NCBI GenBank assembly: GCA_003174035.1
Contig: PRDV01000078.1
Location: 1 to 6,130, forward strand
From: Candidatus Babelota bacterium
Lineage (GTDB): Bacteria; Babelota; Babeliae; Babelales; Babelaceae
DNA: 6,130 bases
Direction of reading: 5' to 3'
The position numbers and the translations under genes were made by a program. The notes beneath the pieces are model-generated. The model worked only from the letters and a program-made list of their open reading frames with translations, had not been told where the DNA came from and made no database searches. This document shows positions 1 to 6,027 of this stretch, piece by piece (position 1 is the stretch's first letter; every line of letters begins with the position of its first letter).

Positions 1-720
1 CGTTTCCCTTCAATGTTTGCTCAGTTATTAACGCTTCATCCCTTAAAAGCATTAGCAGCGATGATTATTTTTGTCATTATTGCGGGATGCATTGTGTTTC
101 TTGAAAAGGGCGATCGAAAGATTCCTGTGCACTATGCGCGAAGAATTATAGGACAACGAGTGTATGGTGGGCAAAGCACCTATATTCCTTTTAAAATAAA
201 TACTGCTGGGGTGATGCCGGTAATTTTTGCCTCCTCGCTTCTCAATATTCCTATGTTTTTTGTGGGATTATTAGCAGAACGGTTTACCTGGTTAAAAGCG
301 GTGGCAGCAGCGCTTGCCTATGGTAGCCCGGTGTATAATGCACTTGAATTTGCGCTTATTATCTTTTTTACCTTTTTCTATACCGCTATCGCCTTCAATC
401 CAACGGAGTTAGCAGATAATATTAAAAAGAGTGGTGGGTTTATTCCTGGTATTCGTCCAGGCAAGCAAACTGCTGATTTCTTTGATTATATATTGACGCG
501 TATAGGATTAGTGGGTGCTATTTATTTGGGTATTTTAGCAGTAGCGCCAAATCTGCTCGGATCGCTTCTTAATTTGCCGTTTGCTATCAGTGGTACCTCA
601 CTGCTCATTATGGTGGGCGTGGCACTTGAAACATCGGCGCAGATAGAATCGTATCTTATTGAATATAAATATGGGTCATTTTTAACCTCTGGAAGAATGA
701 AAAGCAAGGTAGTGCGGTGA
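1..720 (+). CDS. secY: Protein translocase subunit SecY, C-terminal part (5' truncated by window edge)
   Basis: SecY is the pore-forming subunit of the SecYEG inner-membrane channel for secreted and membrane proteins. The reading frame is open from base 1, so the gene starts outside the window; about 239 codons remain of a family that is usually near 430. What is left fits transmembrane helices 6 to 10. A hydrophobic helix (about residues 18-34 of the fragment) leads to the basic cytosolic loop with YARRIIGQRVYGGQST. The TM7 region carries GVMPVIFASS. The second conserved cytosolic loop, FNPTELADNIKKSGGFIPGIRPG, comes next; its Arg in IRPG (fragment residue 152) matches the Arg needed for SecA-driven export in E. 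coli SecY (R357). The last helix has GTSLLIMVGVALE, followed by a short basic tail. The TGA stop overlaps the GTG start of adk. Identity is certain from these motifs and the spc-operon context. Confidence 0.97.
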   Translation, partial: RFPSMFAQLLTLHPLKALAAMIIFVIIAGCIVFLEKGDRKIPVHYARRIIGQRVYGGQSTYIPFKINTAGVMPVIFASSLLNIPMFFVGLLAERFTWLKAVAAALAYGSPVYNALEFALIIFFTFFYTAIAFNPTELADNIKKSGGFIPGIRPGKQTADFFDYILTRIGLVGAIYLGILAVAPNLLGSLLNLPFAISGTSLLIMVGVALETSAQIESYLIEYKYGSFLTSGRMKSKVVR

Positions 721-1397
721 GTAAGCACAATGATATTTATATCTTTTTAGGTCCTCCGGGATCTGGAAAGGGTTCACTTTCTCAATTATGTATTAAGCGG
801 CTTGGATGGCAGCAATTATCAACAGGTAATCTGTGCAGGGAGCATATAGCTCAACAGACTGCGATTGGTAAGCAGATAGATTTTGCTATAAAATCTGGTA
901 AACTTATTGCGGATAGCCTTATTGTTGACATGGTACATGACTGGCTCAATAAGCGGCAGACAGGAGAAATTCCAGTGATATTCGATGGGTTCCCTCGTAC
1001 ATTGACGCAAGCCACTGTTTTACATGATTTTGTTGAACAGTTGGGAGGGTTGCACATGAAATTTGTTCAACTAGTATTGCCTGATGAGGAGGTTGTATAC
1101 CGCCTACTCGCGCGTTCTATTTGCACAAATAAGGAATGCCAGCGAGTATATTCATTGCATAAGCATTCGCCATTACAGCCGACCAATCCGATGGCCTGTG
1201 ATGAATGCGAGAATCCCCTCATGCGTCGAAGTGATGATGAGGAAACTGCTATATATGAGCGGCTGCGTGTTTACCATGAACATGAGCAAAATATGCTCGA
1301 TTTTTTTAAAGATAAGGGATATGACGTCCATACCCTGGGAGCCGATGCTCATTTAGAGGATGTATATGCTCAATTTGTCGATATTGTAGGCGTGTAG
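717..1397 (+). CDS. adk: Adenylate kinase, zinc-type LID
   Basis: Cytosolic nucleoside monophosphate kinase that interconverts ATP + AMP and 2 ADP. The product is 226 residues. The P-loop GPPGSGKG is at residues 12-19, the AMP-binding part has LSTGNLCRE (34-42), and DGFPRT is at 90-95. The LID domain (about 129-172) holds four cysteines at 136, 141, 161 and 164, consistent with a structural zinc site as in Gram-positive Adk. The first pair is spaced C-x4-C rather than the usual C-x2-C. The P-loop is followed by Ser where most family members have Thr. RRSDDEE (170-176) supplies LID arginine and acidic residues. The start is GTG 717, overlapping the secY TGA, with AAGG at 706-709 seven bases upstream; no ATG start fits the conserved N-terminus. 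It sits between secY and map as in many bacteria, and the overlap suggests translational coupling to secY. Confidence 0.96.
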   Translation: MSKHNDIYIFLGPPGSGKGSLSQLCIKRLGWQQLSTGNLCREHIAQQTAIGKQIDFAIKSGKLIADSLIVDMVHDWLNKRQTGEIPVIFDGFPRTLTQATVLHDFVEQLGGLHMKFVQLVLPDEEVVYRLLARSICTNKECQRVYSLHKHSPLQPTNPMACDECENPLMRRSDDEETAIYERLRVYHEHEQNMLDFFKDKGYDVHTLGADAHLEDVYAQFVDIVGV

Positions 1398-1401
1398 GTA
1401 T

Positions 1402-2151
1402 ATGATTACGATAAAAAATACCTTTGCGCAAGATAAAATGGCCACAGCAGGTCAACTGCTTGCTGAGCTTTTTGAGCTTTTACGAGAATGGATTGAACCT
1501 GGTATGACGACGCTTTCTATTGATGCCTATATTGAAAAATACCAGATAGCGCATAAGCTCAGATCGACGATGAAAGGATATTTGAGCTATAAGCATGTGA
1601 GTTGTATCTCAGTAAATGACGAGGTAGTGCATGGTGTGCCTCGTGAGGGAGTAAAAATTACTCAAGGAGATTTAGTAAAAATCGATGTGTGTGCCTCTTA
1701 TGAAGGTTATTGTGCTGATATGGAGCGAGGCTTTTATTTAGGGACACCCCAACCAGAGGTTGCTCAGTTTATACGTATAGCACAATCAAGCCTTGATAAA
1801 GGAATTAGTTGTGCCCGTCCTGGTGAGCGGCTCTCGACGCTTTCAGCAACTATCCAAAAGGAAGTTGAGAGCCATGGGTATGGAGTGGTGAGAGAATTTG
1901 CAGGACATGGCATAGGAAAAAAAATGCATGAGGATCCTGAAATTTTAAATTATGGTACGCCTGATTCTGGGCCCGTAATTAAGCCTGGTATGGCATTTGC
2001 CATCGAGCCAATGATCACAATGGGCGACTATCGGATTTATGTGCTTAATGATGGATGGACAGTAAAAACAGTTGATAAGAGCCTTGCTGCTCATGTTGAA
2101 GATACCGTTATCGTCACGGAGCATGGGCCAAGAATTATAACGAGATTATAA
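1402..2151 (+). CDS. map: Methionine aminopeptidase, type I
   Basis: Removes the initiator methionine from nascent proteins; a cytosolic two-metal hydrolase of the pita-bread fold. The product is 249 residues, the usual size of a minimal type I enzyme without an N-terminal extension. All five metal ligands are visible: Asp95 (KIDVCASYEG), Asp106 (CADMERGF), His169 (AGHGIG), Glu202 (AIEPMI) and Glu233 (HVEDTV). The catalytic histidines are His77 (VVHGVP) and His176 (KKMHEDP). Some surrounding positions differ from the common pattern: ADMERGF where many have GDTSRTF, and Met175 where E. coli has Phe177. Substrate-pocket details may therefore vary. ATG 1402 lies four bases after the adk stop, with purine-rich TAGG just upstream; the first residues MITIKN align with typical MetAP starts. 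The gene ends three bases before infA. Confidence 0.96.
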   Translation: MITIKNTFAQDKMATAGQLLAELFELLREWIEPGMTTLSIDAYIEKYQIAHKLRSTMKGYLSYKHVSCISVNDEVVHGVPREGVKITQGDLVKIDVCASYEGYCADMERGFYLGTPQPEVAQFIRIAQSSLDKGISCARPGERLSTLSATIQKEVESHGYGVVREFAGHGIGKKMHEDPEILNYGTPDSGPVIKPGMAFAIEPMITMGDYRIYVLNDGWTVKTVDKSLAAHVEDTVIVTEHGPRIITRL

Positions 2152-2154
2152 GGT

Positions 2155-2379
2155 ATGAAAGCAAAAGATGATGTTATAAGAATAGATGGTATCGTCAAGG
2201 AGACCTTACCCAATGCTATGTTTCGCGTTGAAATAGAGGGCGGACATATAGTATTAGGCCACGTGAGTGGCAAAATGCGTATGAACTATATACGTATTTT
2301 ACCGGGGGATAAGGTTGCCCTTGAACTGTCACCTTATGACCTCACACGAGGCCGCATTGTGTTGCGGTATAAAAACTAA
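2155..2379 (+). CDS. infA: Translation initiation factor IF-1
   Basis: IF-1 binds the A site of the 30S subunit during initiation and works with IF-2 and IF-3. The 74-residue product is a single OB-fold of normal family length. Recognisable parts are the N-terminal KDDVIRIDGIVKETLPNAMF (5-23), the central GHIVLGHVSGKMRMNYIRILPGD (about 30-52), and the final TRGRIVLRYK. The start ATG 2155 is three bases after the map stop. The AAGG that overlaps that stop is too close to serve as a normal Shine-Dalgarno site, so initiation probably relies on coupling to map translation or on the weaker GAG further upstream. Order map-infA-rpmJ is the classic arrangement. Confidence 0.97.
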   Translation: MKAKDDVIRIDGIVKETLPNAMFRVEIEGGHIVLGHVSGKMRMNYIRILPGDKVALELSPYDLTRGRIVLRYKN

Positions 2380-2405
2380 ACAGACTCTGTTAGGATGGGT
2401 GCATT

Positions 2406-2522
2406 ATGAAAGTAAGAACATCAGTAAAAAAAATGTGTAGGGATTGCCGTGTGGTCAATCGCGAAGGTGTCGTACGGATTTTATGTAAAAAAAATCCTCG
2501 ACATAAACAACGTCAAGGATAA
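2406..2522 (+). CDS. rpmJ: 50S ribosomal protein L36 (bL36, zinc-binding form)
   Basis: A 38-residue gene. The translation begins MKVRTSVKKMCRDC and ends KHKQRQG-like (HKQRQG), matching bL36 along its full length. The zinc ligands Cys11, Cys14, Cys27 and His33 are all present, so this is the zinc-bearing (C+) version rather than a cysteine-free paralogue. L36 is a late-assembling protein of the large subunit near the peptidyl transferase side of 23S rRNA. AGGA at 2392-2395 lies ten bases before ATG 2406, and the TAA stop at 2520-2522 is nine bases before rpsM. Its place between infA and rpsM is canonical. Confidence 0.97.
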   Translation: MKVRTSVKKMCRDCRVVNREGVVRILCKKNPRHKQRQG

Positions 2523-2531
2523 GAGGACAGT

Positions 2532-2921
2532 ATGGCACGAATTGAGGGAGTTAATCTCCCAACTGCAAAACGTATTGAATATGCTTTGCCCTATGTGTAT
2601 GGTATCGGCTTAAAAACGGCGCGCGATATTCTCCATAAGGTAAAAATTAATTTTGATAAGCGCGTGAAGGATCTTACAGACGAAGAAATTGCGTCTATTC
2701 AACGGGAAGTTACTGCCAATTATACCGCTGAAGGTGACTTGCGTAAAGAAGTCCGTCTTAATATCAAGCGCTTGCAAGATATTGGGAGTTATAGAGGACT
2801 CCGTCATAAAAGATCATTACCAGTACGAGGACAGCGAACCAAAACCAATGCGCGTACACGTAAAGGTCCTCGTAAGGCTGGTTCAGCGGTGGCGTTGAAG
2901 CGTAAGGTAACGAAGAAATAA
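2532..2921 (+). CDS. rpsM: 30S ribosomal protein S13 (uS13)
   Basis: S13 sits in the head of the small subunit, contacts the P-site tRNA through its C-terminal tail and forms intersubunit bridges. The 129-residue product starts MARIEGVNLP, has the helix-hairpin-helix-like segment YVYGIGLKTARDIL (21-34), and carries the signature RGLRHKRSLPVRGQRTKTN (88-106) followed by ARTRKGPRK. The very basic end AVALKRKVTKK makes it slightly longer than many S13 proteins. GAGGA (2523-2527) lies about five bases upstream of ATG 2532. First gene of the classical alpha-operon set S13-S11-S4-alpha-L17. Confidence 0.98.
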   Translation: MARIEGVNLPTAKRIEYALPYVYGIGLKTARDILHKVKINFDKRVKDLTDEEIASIQREVTANYTAEGDLRKEVRLNIKRLQDIGSYRGLRHKRSLPVRGQRTKTNARTRKGPRKAGSAVALKRKVTKK

Positions 2922-2942
2922 GAATAACTGAGGAAAAACAGG

Positions 2943-3326
2943 ATGGCCTACAAAAAGAAAACGAAGAAAACAAAACGACACGTAGAGTCGGCAATTGCGC
3001 ATATTAAATCATCTTTTAATAATACGCTTGTCTCGGTTACTACCCTTGAAGGTGATGTGCTTTTAAGAGGAAGTGCGGGCAAGCTAGGATTTAAAGGAGC
3101 CCGTAAGGGTACGCCCTTTGCTGCATCACAAATAGGATCAACGCTTGCAAAGGAAATGGCAACGATCGGGATTAGAAATCTCGAAGTCAATTTGCAAGGA
3201 CCGGGTGCAGGAAGAGACTCGGTAGTACGAGCTTTCCAGTCATCGGGGTTAAGCATCTCGGTGTTGAGAGATGTGACGCCGCTGCCGCATAATGGTACGC
3301 GTGCTCCTAAGAAACGTCGTGTGTAG
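2943..3326 (+). CDS. rpsK: 30S ribosomal protein S11 (uS11)
   Basis: S11 is on the platform of the small subunit, near the E site and the path of the mRNA 5' region. The product is 127 residues, the normal length. A lysine-rich start (MAYKKKTKKTKRHV) leads into AHIKSSFNNTLVSVT (19-33), the conserved SAGKLGFKGARKGTPFAA (44-61), GPGAGRDSVVRAF (86-98), and the terminal signature DVTPLPHNGTRAPKKRRV (110-127). GAGGA at 2930-2934 is eight bases before ATG 2943. The stop is TAG, and the following rpsD gene lies in the same reading frame 18 bases downstream. Confidence 0.98.
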   Translation: MAYKKKTKKTKRHVESAIAHIKSSFNNTLVSVTTLEGDVLLRGSAGKLGFKGARKGTPFAASQIGSTLAKEMATIGIRNLEVNLQGPGAGRDSVVRAFQSSGLSISVLRDVTPLPHNGTRAPKKRRV

Positions 3327-3344
3327 GTTCAACTGTTTACGAAA

Positions 3345-3935
3345 GTGAAAATTATGGAAAAAAGACCTGGTACTCAAGAACGTGGTGGTGCGCGAGGAGA
3401 ACAAGCTAAAGGTGGCGAACGTGCTCCGCAAAAGCGTATGCGTAAATTGACGGAATATGGACGTCAGCTTGAAGAAAAACAAAAAGTAAAAGAAATGTAT
3501 GGGATGCGTGAAGCGCAGTTCCGCCGTTTTTTTGATATCGCTATTCGCAGTAAAGAAGCGAGTGGTGAAACCTTGCTGAGCCTGCTTGAACGGAGACTTG
3601 ATAATGTGGTGTTTCGCCTTAAGTTAGCGTCAACACGTGCAACCGCTCGTCAGATTGTGGTGCATGGGCATGTGCTGGTTAATGGGAAGAAAGCCTATTC
3701 GCCCTCATTACTTGTTGCTGTAAGCGACGAAATTTCTCTTGCTCCTCAAGTGGCTCAAAAAGCGTCATTCTTAGAAACGGTTATTGATAAACGCTTAAAC
3801 ACCCAAATTAAAGTGCCTGAATGGATCGAGCTTGATAAAAAAGAGCGCAAAGGGCGCATTTTACGGCTTCCCGTTCGTACTGACATACAAACACCCGTTG
3901 AGGAGCATCTCATTGTTGAGTTGTATTCTAAATAA
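3345..3935 (+). CDS. rpsD: 30S ribosomal protein S4 (uS4), with atypical short N-terminus
   Basis: S4 nucleates 30S assembly by binding the 16S rRNA 5' domain and in many bacteria represses its own operon. The product is 196 residues from GTG 3345, or 193 from ATG 3354. The ATG has a weak purine-rich GAAAG eight bases upstream and may be the true start. From residue 35 the match is clear: LTEYGRQLEEKQKVKEMYG (35-53), then LLERRLDNVVFRL (80-92), the S4 RNA-binding fold (about 82-146) with ATARQIVVHGHVLVNGKKA, and the universal ending EEHLIVELYSK. The first 34 residues are basic, Gly- and Glu-rich and do not resemble the usual MARYxGP...REG start. The 45-50 residues normally preceding the (S/T)xYG motif are shortened, and no cysteine zinc knuckle is present. 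The frame is closed upstream by the rpsK stop, so a longer start is impossible without a sequence error. Two in-frame TAA codons end the gene. Confidence 0.96.
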   Translation: MKIMEKRPGTQERGGARGEQAKGGERAPQKRMRKLTEYGRQLEEKQKVKEMYGMREAQFRRFFDIAIRSKEASGETLLSLLERRLDNVVFRLKLASTRATARQIVVHGHVLVNGKKAYSPSLLVAVSDEISLAPQVAQKASFLETVIDKRLNTQIKVPEWIELDKKERKGRILRLPVRTDIQTPVEEHLIVELYSK

Positions 3936-3980
3936 TAACGGTGTGCAGTACCTTATACAGTTGAAGTTCATGCATCAAGC

Positions 3981-3986
3981 AAGGAG
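3981..3986 (+). promoter_or_regulatory. Strong ribosome binding site of rpoA
   Basis: AAGGAG lies five bases upstream of ATG 3992 and is the best Shine-Dalgarno match among the ribosomal-cluster genes here. It fixes the rpoA start. It follows the longest spacer inside the operon (56 bases after rpsD), in keeping with independent initiation at rpoA rather than coupling to rpsD. Confidence 0.8.
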
Positions 3987-3991
3987 TAATT

Positions 3992-5038
3992 ATGTCTAAA
4001 AAACAATATCAACCTTTAACCATTCCCCGACTGAGTTGGAATAAGGAAACGCTTAGTCCCACGTATGCTGAACTTATTGCGCAGCCACTTGAACCTGGAT
4101 TTGGTATCACGTTGGGCAATGCATTGCGCCGTGTTCTTTTGGGGGGCGTTGAAGGGTCGGCGGTGACTTCTGCAATTATTGCGGGCGTCAACAATGAATT
4201 TGCGCCGCTTCCTGGTGTTGTTGAGGATACTATGCAAGTGATTCTCAATATCAAACAGTTGGTGGTAAGCAATAAAACTGGCGAACCTGGAAAGATGACG
4301 CTTAAGGTAAAAGGTGAAGCTGAAGCTAAAGCTTCTGATATTGTTGCGGATGAACACCTTGAGATTGTTAATAAGGATCATATCATTGCGCATGTTGCTG
4401 AAAATGGCCTGCTTGATATAGAATTTTTCGTTGAATCAGGTCGTGGCTATCAACCGGCACGATGGCCTATAGGGCAGGCGCTGCAGGAAGATAATCGTAT
4501 CTATCTAGATGCGCTCTTTTCACCGGTGACCAAAGTGACCTTCGATGTTGAAAAGACTCGTGTTGGCCGGGAAATTGATTATGATAAGTTGCTGCTTTCA
4601 ATCACGACGGATGGTTCTGAAACGCCGATAGACGTGCTGAACTATTCAGTGTCAGTGCTTCGCACGCAGCTTGAACACTTTTTGGTTACAGCTGAAATTC
4701 CTTTCAACGATATTTCTCAGGTTCCGCAAGAGCCAAAAGAAGAAGAAACATTCTCGCTTGAAGAATCACCGCTTAAAGGAGTTCCTGTTGAATTACTCCT
4801 TAAGCCAATCGATGAACTTGAATTGTCAGTACGTGCGCATAACTGTCTCATAAATGCAGGTATTAAGCGTATCATAGATTTAGTGAATCTCTCAGAGGAT
4901 GAGGGACTAAGGATCAAGAATTTTGGTCGTAAGTCATTAAATGAAGTTAAAGAGGCGATGAAGTCGTTTGGCTTGTCGTTTGGTATGCATATTAAAGAAT
5001 CAGATATTAAACGGTTACTTGAAGGCAGGGAATCATAA
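3992..5038 (+). CDS. rpoA: DNA-directed RNA polymerase subunit alpha
   Basis: Alpha dimerises to start RNA polymerase assembly, and its C-terminal domain contacts UP elements and activators. The product is 348 residues. The N-terminal domain (about 1-235) shows QPLEPGFGITLGNALRRVLL (31-50), the assembly motif with paired Arg 46-47, then GVNNEFAPLPGVVEDT (65-80) and VEKTRVGREIDYDKL (186-200). An acidic linker rich in Glu and Pro (about 236-263) follows. The C-terminal domain (about 266-335) contains LLKPIDELELSVRAHNCL, where Arg281 and Asn284 correspond to the DNA-contacting Arg265 and Asn268 of E. coli, and then the helix-hairpin-helix with NFGRKSLNEVKEAM and LSFGM. A tail of about 15 residues extends beyond the domain. 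The TAA stop overlaps the rplQ ATG by one base. UP-element recognition is likely functional, inferred from the conserved residues. Confidence 0.98.
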   Translation: MSKKQYQPLTIPRLSWNKETLSPTYAELIAQPLEPGFGITLGNALRRVLLGGVEGSAVTSAIIAGVNNEFAPLPGVVEDTMQVILNIKQLVVSNKTGEPGKMTLKVKGEAEAKASDIVADEHLEIVNKDHIIAHVAENGLLDIEFFVESGRGYQPARWPIGQALQEDNRIYLDALFSPVTKVTFDVEKTRVGREIDYDKLLLSITTDGSETPIDVLNYSVSVLRTQLEHFLVTAEIPFNDISQVPQEPKEEETFSLEESPLKGVPVELLLKPIDELELSVRAHNCLINAGIKRIIDLVNLSEDEGLRIKNFGRKSLNEVKEAMKSFGLSFGMHIKESDIKRLLEGRES

Positions 5039-5394
5039 TGAAACATCAAAATGGTAGAGCTAAGCTCAATAGGACACCAGATCATAGGCGTGCAATGTTA
5101 CGTAATCAGGTAATGACGCTTATTGAGTACGGTCATTTGGTTACCACGAAAACACGTGCACAGGAAGTGCGCCGCTTTGCGGAAAAGCTCGTAACGTTAG
5201 CGCGGGAAGGCAATACCTTCAATGCGCGCCGTCGAGCAAAAGCATTGCTTCCTTATAAGGAAGAAGTGTTAGTAAAATTATTTACTGAAATAGCACCACG
5301 GTACACACAGCGTCCAGGCGGGTATACGCGTATTATTCCTTTAGGTAAGCGCATAAGCGATACTGCTACGATTGCAAAATTAGAATGGGTATAG
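5038..5394 (+). CDS. rplQ: 50S ribosomal protein L17 (bL17)
   Basis: L17 lies near the polypeptide exit tunnel of the large subunit. The product is 118 residues, the length of the shorter bL17 family members that lack the E. coli C-terminal extension. Diagnostic parts are RAKLNRTPDHRRAMLRNQV (7-25), the helix with TTKTRAQEVRRFAEKLVTLA (36-55), and the C-terminal RPGGYTRIIPLGKRISDTA (92-110). ATG 5038 shares one base with the rpoA stop, and AGGG at 5027-5030 is seven bases upstream. It is therefore translated in step with rpoA, as is usual for the end of the alpha operon. Its stop codon overlaps the next gene. Confidence 0.98.
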   Translation: MKHQNGRAKLNRTPDHRRAMLRNQVMTLIEYGHLVTTKTRAQEVRRFAEKLVTLAREGNTFNARRRAKALLPYKEEVLVKLFTEIAPRYTQRPGGYTRIIPLGKRISDTATIAKLEWV

Positions 5395-5612
5395 TGAAAG
5401 CGATAGAGGATGCCTTGCAGGAAATGCGTCCCGCTATCCAGATGGATGGTGGGGATATAGAGTACGTGGATTTTAAAGATGGTATCGTTTCTTTAAGACT
5501 TCACGGCGCATGTGCAAGCTGTCCTCTTTCTTTGTATACTCTTAAATTGGGTATAGAAGAGAGGCTCAAGGAGTTAGTACCGGATGTTCTTGAAGTAAGA
5601 GCTGTTCAGTAA
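5385..5612 (+). CDS. NifU C-terminal-domain (Nfu) iron-sulfur scaffold/carrier protein
   Basis: A stand-alone Nfu domain of 75 residues. The family binds a 4Fe-4S cluster between two subunits through a CxxC pair and delivers it to apo-proteins in the cytosol. Visible motifs are ALQEMRPAIQMDGGDIEYVD (10-29) and LRLHGACASCPLS (37-49), with ligands Cys43 and Cys46, then LKLGIEERLKELVPDVLEV. No N-terminal A-type or IscU-like domain is attached. Start choice is open: ATG 5385 overlaps rplQ by ten bases, while GTG 5394 overlaps its TAG by one base and gives 72 residues. Neither has a strong Shine-Dalgarno site, which fits coupling to rplQ. An Nfu gene is not a usual alpha-operon member, so this placement may be lineage-specific. 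Domain identity is firm; the exact in vivo partner is unknown. Confidence 0.93.
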   Translation: MGIVKAIEDALQEMRPAIQMDGGDIEYVDFKDGIVSLRLHGACASCPLSLYTLKLGIEERLKELVPDVLEVRAVQ

Positions 5613-5639
5613 ATTGAGCTATACGTTAGAATATTAAGC

Positions 5640-5690
5640 GAAGGTTGTTTAAATAATGAATAATTGTTGACAACCTTCTTTAACTTTTTA
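5640..5690 (+). terminator. Terminator-like hairpin after nfu
   Basis: GAAGGTTGT (5640-5648) pairs perfectly with ACAACCTTC (5670-5678), a 9-bp stem. It is followed by TTTAACTTTTTA, a broken U tract. It stands 28 bases after the nfu stop, where the ribosomal operon would be expected to end. The loop is long (21 bases) and the stem only moderately GC-rich, so it is not a textbook intrinsic terminator. The same bases also include a promoter -35 box. Confidence 0.55.
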
Positions 5691-5694
5691 TAAA
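5667..5694 (+). promoter_or_regulatory. Near-consensus sigma70-type promoter
   Basis: A perfect -35 TTGACA at 5667-5672 is followed after 16 bases by -10 TATAAA at 5689-5694 (five of six consensus bases). Transcription would start around 5701 and run rightward into the gene-free region. The -35 is embedded in the 3' arm of the terminator-like hairpin, and the -10 lies in a small dyad ACTTT-TTAT-AAAGT (5683-5696). Assignment rests on consensus match only. Confidence 0.5.
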
Positions 5695-5740
5695 GTAACG
5701 ATAGATCTAAGAAAAGAATACAAGAGATTGTAAGAAGTGC

Positions 5741-5769
5741 TTGTAATTAGCAAAGAAATCTAGTATAAA
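5741..5769 (+). promoter_or_regulatory. Weaker promoter candidate
   Basis: TTGTAA (5741-5746, four of six) and TATAAA (5764-5769, five of six) are separated by 17 bases. In such AT-rich DNA this could arise by chance; it is listed because the spacing is ideal and it lies in the same orientation as the stronger candidate upstream. Confidence 0.25.
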
Positions 5770-5894
5770 GAAAAGAGCTCGATGAGAAGAAGAAGGGCTT
5801 AAAAAAGAGTAACGTGGTTAAAAATGATAACAAAGCTGATGAAAACAAATTATAGTCATTTATTCGATTTAATCAGTAAAACAACTAAGCTTAA

Positions 5895-5902
5895 GGGGGG
5901 GG
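5895..5902 (+). repeat. Homopolymer run of eight G
   Basis: Eight consecutive G residues in an otherwise AT-rich segment. The run is flanked by TAAGC (5886-5890) and GCTTA (5907-5911), which can pair, placing the G run in the loop. It lies directly upstream of an extended -10 promoter candidate. Such tracts can change length by replication slippage. Confidence 0.8.
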
Positions 5903-5904
5903 TT

Positions 5905-5932
5905 TTGCTTATAAAAATTTGAATGCTATACT
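5905..5932 (+). promoter_or_regulatory. Extended -10 promoter candidate
   Basis: TGCTATACT (5924-5932) is an extended -10 (TGn + TATACT, five of six). The -35 is poor (TTGCTT at 5905-5910, 16-base spacer), as is common for extended -10 promoters. The G8 tract ends two bases upstream of the -35 position. Predicted start is about 5939, which would give a roughly 180-base leader for the gene at the right edge. Confidence 0.35.
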
Positions 5933-5999
5933 AAGGTTATGAGTTTGAAATTCTTACTCTCTTAAGGGAAGAAAAGTTGAAACAAAATAGCCTCAGCTA

Positions 6000-6027
6000 T
6001 TGACAAGAGAAAAACATTCTGTACATT
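6000..6027 (+). promoter_or_regulatory. Promoter candidate for the gene at the right edge
   Basis: A perfect -35 TTGACA at 6000-6005 is followed after 16 bases by TACATT (6022-6027, four of six) as the best -10. The start would be near 6034, leaving a leader of about 85 bases before ATG 6119. The -10 is only fair, but it is overlapped by a palindrome, as often seen for repressed promoters. Confidence 0.4.

Noticed and set aside
2948..3256. Long minus-strand frame of 102 codons opposite rpsK
   Set aside because: Shadow of the S11 gene; no start context or family resemblance, while the + strand is unambiguous S11.
3936..3991. Possible internal promoter or S4 autoregulatory structure between rpsD and rpoA
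   Set aside because: No convincing -35/-10 pair or stable hairpin is visible in the 56-base spacer; only the strong ribosome binding site is supported.
4016..4393. Minus-strand frames opposite rpoA, up to 125 codons
   Set aside because: Antisense shadows of rpoA; composition follows the complementary codons and no domain is recognisable.
5824..5922. Small + strand frame of 32 codons (ATG 5824 to TGA 5920) containing the G8 tract
   Set aside because: No good ribosome binding site, no resemblance to a known protein, and chance frames of this size are expected; a one-base change in the G run gives no better product.
5939..5965. Eight-codon frame (MSLKFLLS) starting exactly at the predicted start of the extended -10 promoter
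   Set aside because: Too short to support; no attenuator-type codon run and no terminator pairing that would make it a leader peptide.
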